A stretch of DNA of 34,598 nucleotides from CAZWXH01 sp964637725 (GCA_964637725.1 CAZWXH010000006.1:1-34598), one strand, 5' to 3'. Shown: positions 15,922 to 24,089, counted from the stretch's first letter. The notes: generated from the letters alone by a model not told the origin. A program made the numbers and translations.

Positions 15922-18414
15922 CTATAATAATTTCTTTAATTCTATTAAAGTACTTAATGCATCAAGTGGTGATAATGACATTGGTTCAAGACGAGATAAT
16001 GCCTTTTCAACTTCACTTTCTTTTTGAATTATTTGAGGAGTTGTTGTTTCACTAACAATTTTCTCAACATTATTACCCTCTAATAATTGTAATATGATTT
16101 TTGCACGCTCAATGACTTCATGAGGAAGTTTTGCGAGTTGTGCTACATTAATCCCATATGATTTTTCACTACGACCTTTTTTTATTTTATAAAGGAAAAC
16201 GATATGATCACCTTCTACTGATGCACTCGCATGAACATTTTGAATCTTAAACTTATCATCCATCATTGTTAATTCATGATAGTGAGTTGAAAATAATGTA
16301 ATACATTTAATATTTGTTGCAATATACTCAATTATAGATTGGGCTATTGCCATCCCATCAAAGGTTGCAGTACCTCTACCAATCTCATCAAAAATAACCA
16401 ATGAATCACGAGTTGCATATCTTAAGGCATTATTAGCCTCTAGCATCTCAACCATAAATGTTGATTGTCCTGATATTAAATCATCACTCGCTCCAATACG
16501 GGTAAATATTTGATCAAAGATAGGCAGTGTTGCTGATACGCAAGGAATAAATGAACCAACCTGTGCCATAATGATTGCAAGTGCGACTTGACGCATATAT
16601 GTAGATTTCCCACCCATATTTGGTCCCGTAATTAACAAAACTGGCTCATCTTCATGAATCAACGCATCATTAGGAACATAGTTTTGTCTAGACATCACTT
16701 GTTCAACAACAGCATGTCGTCCCTCTTTAATATCAATAATATGTTGTTCATTAAAGGTTGGTCTCACATAACCATTTTTACTTGCTATAGACGCTAATGA
16801 TTGATAAACATCCACCTGTGCTACAACAGTAGCGACATCTTGAATCAAATGTACATCTTGCTTAATAAACTCTCGCATTTGTACAAAAATCTCATATTCT
16901 AAAGCAATCATCTTATCATGAGCACTTAAAATTTTTGCCTCCATCTCTTTAAGTTCAGGAGTTACAAATCTTTCTGCATTAGAAATACTTTGTTTTCTTG
17001 TATATTCAAACTCATCTTTAAGTTGTGGTAGATAACTCTTTGTGATTTCAATATAATAACCAAAGACTCTATTATACCCAACTTTCAAACCTTTTATACC
17101 TGTTCGCTGTCTTTCTTTTTCTTCAAAGTCTGTTAACCACTTTTTACCATTCTCTCGAATAAATCTCAGTTCATCTAATTCTTCATTATAACCATCTTTA
17201 ATAATTCCACCTTCTTTTAAAGTTAAAGGAGGATTATCAATAATTGCTTGATCTATTAACTGAGTAATATGTGACAAATCAATTAATTGATTAGCTAAAG
17301 CATTTGTATAATTATGATTTAAAGATAATAATTGATGCTTTAATTCAGGAATTACTTTTAAAGAAGTTGCTATCCATTTAAGGTCTCTTGCATTGACATT
17401 TCCAAACGCAATTCTGCCAGCCAATTTTTCAATATCATAAATATCATTAATAATATCTTTAATTGTTTCTCTTTCAATAAAGTTATCAATTAAAATTTCA
17501 ATAACATCCATGCGTTTTTCAATTTTCTCTTTATTAACTAACGGTCTTTCCACCCATTGTCTTAGAAGTCTTGCTCCCATAGCAGACTTAGTATCATCTA
17601 ACAACCATTGTAAAGTTCCGTAATTCTCATTATTTGAATTCTTAATAAGTTCTAATGATTTCTTTGTATAAGAATCCATATAAATATAATCTTCTGTTTT
17701 CACTTCATGAATTAATTGAAGATGCCCTAATTCACGCTTTTGTGTTTCTAACATATAATTCAATAATAAAGAACATATATTAATCTGTTTTAAGTCAGTA
17801 ATAGAATCAAATATTTTCTTATAAGAATCATTAAATTTAATATTATCATAATACGATATTAAGATATCTTTAATCTCTATCTCTTTATCATTTACGACTA
17901 ATTCTTTAATAGCTAAAGAATCCAATTGATTCTTTAATAAATGATCTTCTTTATTAAAGTTGACAACATAGAACTCTCCTGTTGAAATATCACAATATGA
18001 TAGAGTGTAATTAAAATCAAAAACACCTAAGGCCCCAATATAATTATTTCGTTTTTCATTAAGTGATAAATCCATAATTGTTCCCGGTGTCACTATTTGT
18101 ACAACACCTCTTTCAACAATTCCTTTTCCACTAGGATCACTTAATTGTTCAACAATTGCCACCTTATGACCTAAATCAATTAATTTTTGAATATAACTAC
18201 TAACAGAATGAAAAGGAACCCCACACATTGGGACTCTTTCTTTAGCACCAGCATTTTTTCCAGTTAAAGCTAAATCAAGAGCCTTTGATGTAATAATTGC
18301 ATCATCAAAGAACATTTCATAGAAATCTCCTAATCTAAACATAACAATAGAATCTTGGTTTTCCTCTTTTATTTTTAAGTATTGCATCATCATTGGTGAA
18401 TATTTTTGTTTCAT
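15922..18414 (-). CDS. mutS: DNA mismatch repair protein MutS
   Basis: An 830-residue mismatch sensor. The mismatch-binding motif is GDFYEMF, with Phe31 and Glu33 as the base-probing pair. Walker A is GPNMGGKST and Walker B/signature is DEIGRGTATFDG (usually TSTFDG). The ATG at 18414 has AGGAG 8 nt upstream; an in-frame ATG at 18438 lies upstream of that RBS and would place the start at the promoter -10, so it is rejected. First gene of mutS-mutL-PF04020-miaA, immediately downstream of cotE as in Bacillus subtilis. Confidence 0.97.
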   Translation of the reverse strand: MKQKYSPMMMQYLKIKEENQDSIVMFRLGDFYEMFFDDAIITSKALDLALTGKNAGAKERVPMCGVPFHSVSSYIQKLIDLGHKVAIVEQLSDPSGKGIVERGVVQIVTPGTIMDLSLNEKRNNYIGALGVFDFNYTLSYCDISTGEFYVVNFNKEDHLLKNQLDSLAIKELVVNDKEIEIKDILISYYDNIKFNDSYKKIFDSITDLKQINICSLLLNYMLETQKRELGHLQLIHEVKTEDYIYMDSYTKKSLELIKNSNNENYGTLQWLLDDTKSAMGARLLRQWVERPLVNKEKIEKRMDVIEILIDNFIERETIKDIINDIYDIEKLAGRIAFGNVNARDLKWIATSLKVIPELKHQLLSLNHNYTNALANQLIDLSHITQLIDQAIIDNPPLTLKEGGIIKDGYNEELDELRFIRENGKKWLTDFEEKERQRTGIKGLKVGYNRVFGYYIEITKSYLPQLKDEFEYTRKQSISNAERFVTPELKEMEAKILSAHDKMIALEYEIFVQMREFIKQDVHLIQDVATVVAQVDVYQSLASIASKNGYVRPTFNEQHIIDIKEGRHAVVEQVMSRQNYVPNDALIHEDEPVLLITGPNMGGKSTYMRQVALAIIMAQVGSFIPCVSATLPIFDQIFTRIGASDDLISGQSTFMVEMLEANNALRYATRDSLVIFDEIGRGTATFDGMAIAQSIIEYIATNIKCITLFSTHYHELTMMDDKFKIQNVHASASVEGDHIVFLYKIKKGRSEKSYGINVAQLAKLPHEVIERAKIILQLLEGNNVEKIVSETTTPQIIQKESEVEKALSRLEPMSLSPLDALSTLIELKKLL

Positions 18415-18439
18415 GTTTTCAACTCCTATTAACTTCAAT

Positions 18440-18448
18440 ATTATAGCA
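18440..18448 (-). promoter_or_regulatory. Extended -10 promoter of mutS
   Basis: The - strand reads TGCTATAAT, an extended -10 (TGnTATAAT). The -35 region is weak. The transcript would begin about 20 nt upstream of the mutS start. Confidence 0.6.
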
Positions 18449-18496
18449 TAAAATGACGAATAAGGAAAAGAAAACCGAACTGATATAATGAAAATA

Positions 18497-18524
18497 GGTG
18501 AAGAAAAATATATTATTCTTCATC
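18497..18524. repeat. Inverted repeat in the mutS-cotE gap
   Basis: GGTGAAGAA (18497-18505) and TTCTTCATC (18516-18524) form a 9-bp stem with one G-T/A-C position and a 10-nt AT loop. No T-run follows, so it is not an obvious terminator. It lies between the cotE terminator and the mutS promoter. Confidence 0.4.
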
Positions 18525-18567
18525 TCATATATGATTAAAGAAATCACTCTTATTTTTTTATAACTGT

Positions 18568-18595
18568 AAAAAAAGCAACCCATTGTCGCTTTTTT
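18568..18595. terminator. Terminator of cotE
   Basis: AAAAAAGC (18568/9-18576) pairs with GCTTTTTT (18588-18595). On the - strand the transcript ends in a long U-run. It could act in both directions. Confidence 0.65.
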
Positions 18596-18609
18596 AAATA
18601 AATATAAAA

Positions 18610-19110
18610 TTATTTAATAAAGTCAGGATTTATTTCAATATCCTCAAACTCATCCCATACTTCTTCCCCATCTTTAACTTCAACCTTTATACATGTTTCA
18701 CCACTAATTTCTATTTGCATTTCTTTTTCTATTTCTACACTCACAATCTTATCATGAGAATGTGCTGATAGACATTTTGGTATTTCTTTACATCTCGCTT
18801 TTAATTCATCACTTGCTTCAAAATCACGGTCTTCTTTCTTCGATACCTGCATATCATCCATATATGATACTTGATGTTTTTCTACTATCGAATCTAGTTC
18901 ATCACGATAACTATACCAAATATGAACATCATAGGTTCCCACAATTTTTGGAATCTTATTTGATATAGTGGCTTCATAGTGATGATTTGTTATCCAACAA
19001 CCAAGTATATTATTGGGTTCATTGTTCAAAGTAAAAGTATAAGTACATTTTGAAAGTTTCTTCCCTTTTGCGACTATGGCTTTTGTATAAATCTCTCTGA
19101 TGTTATTCAT
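18610..19110 (-). CDS. cotE: CotE-like outer spore coat morphogenetic protein
   Basis: A 166-residue protein resembling Bacillus CotE, which directs outer coat assembly on the forespore. Matching stretches are REIYTKAIVAKGKKLSKCT near the start, NILGCWITNHHYEA, GTYDVHIWYSYRDE, and the acidic C-terminus (EEVWDEFEDIEINPDFI). Gene order supports the call: in B. subtilis cotE lies between ymcA and mutS, as here apart from guaB. The start at ATG 19110 has GAGGTGG; the longer reading from 19140 has none. It has its own terminator. No convincing sporulation sigma-factor promoter could be assigned. Identification is by remembered sequence similarity plus synteny. Confidence 0.85.
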   Translation of the reverse strand: MNNIREIYTKAIVAKGKKLSKCTYTFTLNNEPNNILGCWITNHHYEATISNKIPKIVGTYDVHIWYSYRDELDSIVEKHQVSYMDDMQVSKKEDRDFEASDELKARCKEIPKCLSAHSHDKIVSVEIEKEMQIEISGETCIKVEVKDGEEVWDEFEDIEINPDFIK

Positions 19111-19198
19111 CGTTCCACCTCTATATATCATATGACACATTCCTCAAATTACCACTCTTTTTATAATAAAATATTTTTTTACCTTTCAACTCTCAAAT

Positions 19199-19226
19199 AA
19201 AAAAACTACATACAAAGGTACGTAGT
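19199..19226 (-). terminator. Terminator of guaB
   Basis: On the - strand ACTACGTAC (19226-19218) pairs with GTATGTAGT (19213-19205) through a G-U wobble that is only possible in the - transcript, loop CTTT, then six T. The wobble orients it to guaB. Confidence 0.85.
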
Positions 19227-19234
19227 CTTATATT

Positions 19235-20743
19235 TTATTGATTATGTGATGGTGTTGAGTCTTTCAACATAACATCATGTGCTCCACCTTCAACAATACT
19301 TGTTGAAGAGACAAGCGTAATTTTTGCCTTATCTTGAAGTTCAGGAATAGTTAATGATCCACAGTTACACATTGTTGATTTAATTTTATTTAAAGATAAA
19401 CCAACATTATCTTTTAATGAACCAGCATATGGCACATAAGAATCCACACCTTCTTCAAATGAAAGTTTAGAATCTCCTCCCATATCATAACGTTGCCAGT
19501 TTCTTGCACGGGCACTACCTTCTCCCCAATATTCTTTCATATATTGACCATTAATATTAACTTTATTTGTTGGTGATTCATCAAAGCGAGAGAAATATCT
19601 TCCTAACATAATAAAGTCACTTCCCATAGCAAGAGCTAAAGTCATATGATAATCATGAACGATTCCACCATCGCTACAAATAGGAACATAAATACCAGTT
19701 TCTTCAAAGTATTCATCTCTAGCCTTTGCGACTTCGATAGTGGCAGTTGCTTGACCTCTACCAATTCCTTTTTGTTCACGTGTGATACAGATAGATCCAC
19801 CACCGATTCCAATCTTGATAAAATCAGCACCAGCATCAGCTAAGAATCTAAATCCTTCAGCATCTACAACATTTCCAGCTCCAATTTTAACAGTTTCACC
19901 GTAGTTTTCTCTAATCCAATCAATAGTCATTTTTTGCCATTCAGAGAAACCTTCACTTGAGTCAATACATAAAACATCAGCCCCAGCTTCTACTAATGCT
20001 GGAACACGCTCAGCAAAGTCGCGTGTATTGATTCCCGCTCCAACAACATATCTTTTTGATGGATCAAGTAATTCATTAGGATTTGATTTTCTTGATTCAT
20101 AATCTTTTCTAAAAACAAAATATTCTAATCTTTGATTTTCATCAATTACAGGTAATGAATTTAATTTATGTTCCCAAATAATATCATTTGCATCTTTTAA
20201 AGAAACACCACTGTTAGCAGTAATTAATTTATCAAAAGGAACCATAAAATCACTAACTTGAGTATCCATTTCCATACGAGAAATACGATAATCTCTTTCT
20301 GTGATAATACCTACTAACTTACCGTTTGCTGTTCCATCTTCAGTAACTGCCATTGTTGAATGTCCAGTTTTTTCTTTTAATGCTAATACATCTCTTAATG
20401 TTTGTTTTGGTGATAAATTAGAATCACTAGGAACGAATCCTGCTTTATGATTCTTAACTTTTTTAACCATTGCTGCTTGATCTTCAATAGATTGAGATCC
20501 ATAAATAAATGAAACTCCACCCTCTCTTGCTAAAGCTACAGCCATTGTATCATTTGATACAGACTGCATTATTGCAGAAACAAGCGGAATATTTAAAGTA
20601 ATTGCAGATTCTTCACCTTTTTTAAACTTCACTAAAGGTGTTTTTAAACTCACATTCTTAGTTTGACACTCAGCGCTTGAGTATCCAGGTACTAATAAGT
20701 ATTCATTAAATGTATGTGATGGTTCTTCGAAAAAATGTGCCAT
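19235..20743 (-). CDS. guaB: IMP dehydrogenase (clostridial form)
   Basis: A 502-residue enzyme that oxidises IMP to XMP with NAD+, the committed step to GMP. The catalytic loop is IGIGGGSICITRE with Cys319 (classical GIGPGSICTTR is altered). A CBS pair occupies roughly residues 110-220, and AGADVLCIDSSEGFSEWQ replaces the usual DTAHGHS segment. These changes are typical of the long clostridial variant, so I read them as lineage features and not as loss of function. The flap region EYWGEGSARARNWQRYD is intact. AAAGGAGAG precedes the ATG. It has its own strong promoter at 20780-20808 and a terminator, although it lies 57 nt downstream of ymcA. Confidence 0.94.
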   Translation of the reverse strand: MAHFFEEPSHTFNEYLLVPGYSSAECQTKNVSLKTPLVKFKKGEESAITLNIPLVSAIMQSVSNDTMAVALAREGGVSFIYGSQSIEDQAAMVKKVKNHKAGFVPSDSNLSPKQTLRDVLALKEKTGHSTMAVTEDGTANGKLVGIITERDYRISRMEMDTQVSDFMVPFDKLITANSGVSLKDANDIIWEHKLNSLPVIDENQRLEYFVFRKDYESRKSNPNELLDPSKRYVVGAGINTRDFAERVPALVEAGADVLCIDSSEGFSEWQKMTIDWIRENYGETVKIGAGNVVDAEGFRFLADAGADFIKIGIGGGSICITREQKGIGRGQATATIEVAKARDEYFEETGIYVPICSDGGIVHDYHMTLALAMGSDFIMLGRYFSRFDESPTNKVNINGQYMKEYWGEGSARARNWQRYDMGGDSKLSFEEGVDSYVPYAGSLKDNVGLSLNKIKSTMCNCGSLTIPELQDKAKITLVSSTSIVEGGAHDVMLKDSTPSHNQ

Positions 20744-20779
20744 GTTATCTCTCCTTTTGTTTGTATAATATTTCTACAA

Positions 20780-20808
20780 ATTATATAAATTATTGTCGGT
20801 TTAGTCAA
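20780..20808 (-). promoter_or_regulatory. Promoter of guaB
   Basis: On the - strand TTGACT (20808-20803), a 17-bp spacer and TATAAT (20785-20780) make a near-consensus sigma-A promoter. The -35 overlaps the last codons of the upstream ymcA-like gene. The leader is about 30 nt, too short for a guanine riboswitch. Confidence 0.82.
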
Positions 20809-21148
20809 CCATTTTCTTTAATAGATTATTAATATCATCTTGAACTTGTAAAATGAGTTCATTTACTTCTTGTTTTAAGACCAAATAGTTATAAACTAAT
20901 GGATTTTCATGAAATTGCTTTTTCTTTATTTCATAATCATTAATAAGACTTTGACAATCAATACCTAAATGTTTATCATTCACAATTTGTTTTTGTAAAT
21001 CTTTTAAAGTTTCTTCTAAAGATTGAAGTTCTAAATCATTCTTAACAAGTTTTTCATATCGTTGATATTCTTTGACAACGTCTTGGTTTAAAATCCACTG
21101 ATTGATTTGTCTTGCCTTTAAACGTGTTTCATCATTCAATTTCTTCAC
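20801..21148 (-). CDS. ymcA: YlbF/YmcA family protein (RicA-like)
   Basis: A 115-residue, largely helical and charged protein with the YlbF/YmcA core: a central heptad-like stretch (ETLKDLQKQIVNDKH) and a C-terminal QEVNELILQVQDDINN resembling Bacillus YmcA. YmcA (RicA) joins YlbF and YaaT in an Fe-S complex that controls RNase Y-dependent mRNA processing and sporulation; RNase Y is encoded in this window. It directly follows miaB, as in B. subtilis. The frame opens with GTG at 21148, overlapping miaB by 17 nt; TTG at 21139 with GGTGAAG upstream is an alternative start. Confidence 0.82.
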   Translation of the reverse strand: MKKLNDETRLKARQINQWILNQDVVKEYQRYEKLVKNDLELQSLEETLKDLQKQIVNDKHLGIDCQSLINDYEIKKKQFHENPLVYNYLVLKQEVNELILQVQDDINNLLKKMVD

Positions 21149-22574
21149 CAGTCAAAGCCCAAGTTTTTACATCAGTCACTTTGACTTTTACAATTTGACC
21201 AACATGTTCTTTGTTACCTTTAAAATTAATGAGTTTTTGATGTTTTGTATAACCCGTTAACATCATATCATCTTTTTTAGAAGTTCCTTCAACTAAAACA
21301 TCTACAATCTGATTTAAATATTTTTGATTTTGTGTTAATGATTTCTCATTAACTAATTCATTTAAACGATATAAACGTTGTTCTTTAGTATGAATATCAA
21401 TATCATCTGGCATTTTAGCAGCAGGTGTTCCTTCACGAGGAGAATAGATAAAAGTATAAGCTAAATCATATTCACAGTAATCATATAAAGTTAACGTATC
21501 TTCATATTGTTCATCTGTTTCACCTGGGAAACCGACAATGATATCAGTTGTGATTGTACAATCAGGAATCTTTGTTTTAATCTTATCAAATAAAGTTAAA
21601 TAGTCTTCTCTTGTATATCTTCTTCCCATCCGCTTTAATACTTCGCTATTGCCTGATTGAACAGGTAAATGAATAGCAGGCATGATATTCTCATAAGTGG
21701 CTATCATATCAACCATACGGTCGCTAAAGTCCCAAGGATGACTTGTTGTAAAACGAATACGGGGAATATCTAATTTAGCAACATCTTCTAATAAGGATGC
21801 AAAATCGTATCCATCTTTAGAGTCTTTACCATATGAATTAACATTTTGTCCTAATAAAGTAATCTCTTGATATCCTTTATCTTTTAACTCTTTGATTTCA
21901 TTTAAGATTTCATCTTTTAATCTTGATCTTTCTTTTCCTCTTGTATAAGGAACTATACAATATGTACAAAATTTATTACAACCATACATAATATTTACCC
22001 ATGCTTTATAGGGATGTGCTCTATGACTTGGAAGATTTTCAATAACATCGCCCTCTTTAGACCAAACCTCTAAAATCATTTCTTTTTCTAGCATCGCTTG
22101 CTTTAATAATACGGGCAATCTATGAATATTATGAGTTCCAAATATCAAATCAACTTGAGGATGTTTTTCTAAAATTCTATTAACAACAACTTCCTCTTGC
22201 GCCATACATCCACATATTCCAAATATCAAATGAGGATTCGTACGTTTAACTGTTTTTAAATATCCAATCTTACCAAACACCTTTTCTTCAGCATTTTCTC
22301 TAATTGCACATGTATTCAACAAGACAACATTAGCATCTTTAATTTCAGCAGTCGATTGATAACCCAAACTTTCTAGGATACCAGAAAGTGTTTCACTATC
22401 ACGTTCATTTGCTTGACAACCATATGTTTGTATAAAATACTTCTGACCTTTGCCAATTCCAATCATCTCTTGAGGAATATAATAGGCATCATCAATATGT
22501 TTAATCTCATCTTTACCACGATTTTTAGCATCTTTTAAAGATGGACCATTAAAATATTCACTATAATCTTTCAT
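21132..22574 (-). CDS. miaB: tRNA-2-methylthio-N6-dimethylallyladenosine synthase
   Basis: A 480-residue radical-SAM methylthiotransferase that converts i6A37 to ms2i6A37 in tRNA; its substrate is made by MiaA, also present here. The N-terminal cluster cysteines are Cys53, Cys89 and Cys123; the radical-SAM triad is YGCNKFCTYC (Cys199, Cys203, Cys206). A C-terminal TRAM domain (YTKHQKLINFKG and following) binds tRNA. A GGTGAAAG-type RBS precedes the ATG. The protein has an N-terminal extension of about 40 residues before the cluster domain, as in Bacillus YmcB. Confidence 0.96.
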   Translation of the reverse strand: MKDYSEYFNGPSLKDAKNRGKDEIKHIDDAYYIPQEMIGIGKGQKYFIQTYGCQANERDSETLSGILESLGYQSTAEIKDANVVLLNTCAIRENAEEKVFGKIGYLKTVKRTNPHLIFGICGCMAQEEVVVNRILEKHPQVDLIFGTHNIHRLPVLLKQAMLEKEMILEVWSKEGDVIENLPSHRAHPYKAWVNIMYGCNKFCTYCIVPYTRGKERSRLKDEILNEIKELKDKGYQEITLLGQNVNSYGKDSKDGYDFASLLEDVAKLDIPRIRFTTSHPWDFSDRMVDMIATYENIMPAIHLPVQSGNSEVLKRMGRRYTREDYLTLFDKIKTKIPDCTITTDIIVGFPGETDEQYEDTLTLYDYCEYDLAYTFIYSPREGTPAAKMPDDIDIHTKEQRLYRLNELVNEKSLTQNQKYLNQIVDVLVEGTSKKDDMMLTGYTKHQKLINFKGNKEHVGQIVKVKVTDVKTWALTGEEIE

Positions 22575-22595
22575 TCTTTCACCACTTTCTTGTTT

Positions 22596-22604
22596 ATTAT
22601 ATCA
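22596..22604 (-). promoter_or_regulatory. Extended -10 promoter of miaB
   Basis: The - strand reads TGATATAAT (TGnTATAAT), about 21 nt upstream of the miaB start and just after the terminator of the 81-residue gene. The -35 is weak (CTTTCT). Confidence 0.6.
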
Positions 22605-22620
22605 AATTTAATTAAATAAG

Positions 22621-22653
22621 AAAGAAAAAAAGCAAGATATTTAATCTTGCTTT
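22621..22653 (-). terminator. Terminator of the 81-residue gene
   Basis: On the - strand AAAGCAAGAT (22653-22644) and ATCTTGCTTT (22638-22629) form a perfect 10-bp stem with a 5-nt loop, followed by a T-rich tail (TTTTCTTT). Confidence 0.85.
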
Positions 22654-22673
22654 CTCAATTCATTCTTCTCTAA

Positions 22674-22919
22674 TTAACCAAAGAATCCAGCAGGTTGAAT
22701 TGAAAAATATAATGCTGCTCCATCACGTGTAGCTCTAAATAGACCTTTACAGTAGCTTGCAGCTTCTTCTGGAGTCATTTCTGTTTCACATTCAATAACA
22801 GCTTTAATTCCTTCTTTTTTAATAAATTTACAACTTATCTTATCATCTTTATATCCATCGAAGAAATCAATCAATTTTTGTGTTAATGCAGTTTGCATAA
22901 ATAATGTACATTTTTCCAT
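22674..22919 (-). CDS. Conserved-looking small protein of unknown function
   Basis: An 81-residue soluble protein that I do not recognise. It starts MEKCTLFMQTALTQ and ends YFSIQPAGFFG. It is predicted mixed alpha/beta and contains MTPEEAASYCKGLFRATRDG, with three cysteines in total (residues 4, 30 and 50 are approximate). AAAGGAGAATATATT precedes the ATG. It has its own -10 (22948-22953) and terminator, so it is a complete single-gene unit. It stands between spoVS and miaB, exactly where Bacillus subtilis has tdh-kbl. Neighbours suggest possible sporulation-linked expression, but nothing in the sequence proves this. Confidence 0.78.
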   Translation of the reverse strand: MEKCTLFMQTALTQKLIDFFDGYKDDKISCKFIKKEGIKAVIECETEMTPEEAASYCKGLFRATRDGAALYFSIQPAGFFG

Positions 22920-22947
22920 AATATATTCTCCTTTTATTTATAACTAC

Positions 22948-22976
22948 ATTATACCCGTTTTTTATAAAAATGAAAG
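22948..22976 (-). promoter_or_regulatory. Candidate promoter of the 81-residue gene
   Basis: The - strand has TATAAT (22953-22948) with CTTTCA 17 bp upstream (22976-22971). The -35 matches only three positions. Confidence 0.5.
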
Positions 22977-22982
22977 TCTTTT

Positions 22983-23243
22983 TTAATGAATTTCAACGTT
23001 TAATCGCAATGATGTCACAACCTGATCATCAATTGTTAAATCATAAAATGAAGGAATACAATAGATCTCATAACCACCTGGAGCTATATATCCCCTTGCT
23101 ATAGCAATCGCCTTCATCGCTTGATTGAGAGCGGCTGCTCCGATGACCTGAATCTGTACCTTTTGGCTTTCACGTAATAAACTCGTCAACGCACCAGCTA
23201 CTTTATTTGGCTTTGATGACGATGATACTCTAATCATTTCCAT
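22983..23243 (-). CDS. spoVS: Stage V sporulation protein S
   Basis: An 86-residue Alba-fold protein that in Bacillus is needed for septation control and coat/dehydration stages. Family landmarks are MIRVSSSSKPNKVAGAL, IGAAALNQAMKAIAIARGY and IYCIPSFYDL, all strongly SpoVS-like. It follows ymdB with a 48-nt gap, the same order as in B. subtilis. Its AAGGAGG RBS is the 3' arm of a perfect 10-bp hairpin (23249-23282), suggesting translational control. No clear terminator was seen directly after it. Confidence 0.96.
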   Translation of the reverse strand: MEMIRVSSSSKPNKVAGALTSLLRESQKVQIQVIGAAALNQAMKAIAIARGYIAPGGYEIYCIPSFYDLTIDDQVVTSLRLNVEIH

Positions 23244-23248
23244 AAATA

Positions 23249-23282
23249 ATCCTCCTTGAAAAATTATATGAACAAGGAGGAT
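23249..23282 (-). promoter_or_regulatory. SD-sequestering hairpin upstream of spoVS with a -10-like loop
   Basis: In the - transcript ATCCTCCTTG (23282-23273) pairs perfectly with CAAGGAGGAT (23258-23249), enclosing a 14-nt loop. The 3' arm contains the AAGGAGG of spoVS, six to seven nt before its ATG. The loop holds TATAAT (- strand, 23268-23263), but the -35 position (TCATAA) is poor. Read-through mRNA from rny-ymdB would hide the RBS; a transcript starting inside the hairpin would expose it. Confidence 0.7.
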
Positions 23283-23291
23283 CTTTTATGA

Positions 23292-24074
23292 TTAAATTTT
23301 ATGATAAGGATCAATACAAATTCTTTGAATTGAAGAACATTGATTTAGATTATCAAAACATAACAATGTTGCATTCAATTGTCCTTGCCCTTCAGCCGGT
23401 GAAAAAGGTGTCATTAAACCATTTCTCATACGCGTTATGATACTCTCTTTATCACAACCAATAACACTCAAATAAGGTCCCGTCATCCCAACATCACTTT
23501 GATAGGCTGTATGGTTTTCTAATATCTTCTCATCAGCAGTTGTGACATGCGTATGCGTCCCTAATACTGCTGAAACTTTACCATCGAGATAATACCCTAA
23601 TGCTATTTTTTCACTTGTTGCTTCGGCATGAATATCAACAATATGAATATCACTTGTATCATCTTTTAAAACCTCATCAATAGCTTCAAAAGGATTTTGA
23701 GATTTTCCATCCATAAATGTAATTCCTAGTAAACTTGTTACTCTTACTTTTTTACCATTAAAATCAATTTGACGCGTTCCAATTCCCGGTAGTGCTTTTG
23801 GTTGATTATAGGGAACAATAAGGCGCTTTGCCTCTTCTATATAATCAAACAACTCTTTCTTAGCAAATGTATGATTACCCATAGTCATTAAAGAAATACC
23901 TTCAAACAAGAACTCCTCATAATGTTTCTTTATTAATCCTTTACCATGTGTGGCATTTTCAACATTAGCAATAACCATATCCACATGATATTTTTCTTTA
24001 ATCTTGGGTAAATATGTTTCTATCATTTCTCTTCCAATTGAAGAAAAAACATCACCAATAAAAAGAATATTCAT
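23292..24074 (-). CDS. ymdB: YmdB-type metallophosphatase/phosphodiesterase
   Basis: A 260-residue calcineurin-like enzyme. Metal-binding motifs in order are FIGDVFSSIGR (Asp8), ANVENATHGKG, MGNHTFAKKE (Asn-His pair), DIHAEATSEK and LGTHTHVTTAD. In Bacillus YmdB hydrolyses 2',3'-cyclic nucleotides and affects biofilm/motility switching, probably together with RNase Y products. It lies downstream of rny as in Bacillus, but a strong terminator separates them. AAGGAGGGAG, right after that terminator's T-run, is its RBS. Confidence 0.94.
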   Translation of the reverse strand: MNILFIGDVFSSIGREMIETYLPKIKEKYHVDMVIANVENATHGKGLIKKHYEEFLFEGISLMTMGNHTFAKKELFDYIEEAKRLIVPYNQPKALPGIGTRQIDFNGKKVRVTSLLGITFMDGKSQNPFEAIDEVLKDDTSDIHIVDIHAEATSEKIALGYYLDGKVSAVLGTHTHVTTADEKILENHTAYQSDVGMTGPYLSVIGCDKESIITRMRNGLMTPFSPAEGQGQLNATLLCFDNLNQCSSIQRICIDPYHKI

Positions 24075-24089
24075 AATATCTCCCTCCTT

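Noticed and set aside
19115..19134. CATATGATA on the - strand upstream of cotE, resembling a sigma-K -10 (CATA-N3-TA).
   Set aside because: A start 7 nt downstream would cut off the cotE Shine-Dalgarno, and no matching -35 was found.
19235..20743. Altered IMP dehydrogenase motifs as evidence of a broken or novel enzyme.
   Set aside because: The same substitutions are common in the 500-residue clostridial form; Cys319 is intact.
20744..20800. Considered a purine riboswitch in the guaB leader.
   Set aside because: The leader is only about 30 nt, too short for the aptamer.
23288..23440. A + strand ORF of 50 codons with a perfect AAGGAGG upstream (23274-23280), antisense to the end of ymdB.
   Set aside because: The SD is simply the other arm of the spoVS hairpin read on the + strand, no promoter is visible, and the frame is a shadow of ymdB. 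An antisense peptide is not excluded but is unsupported.
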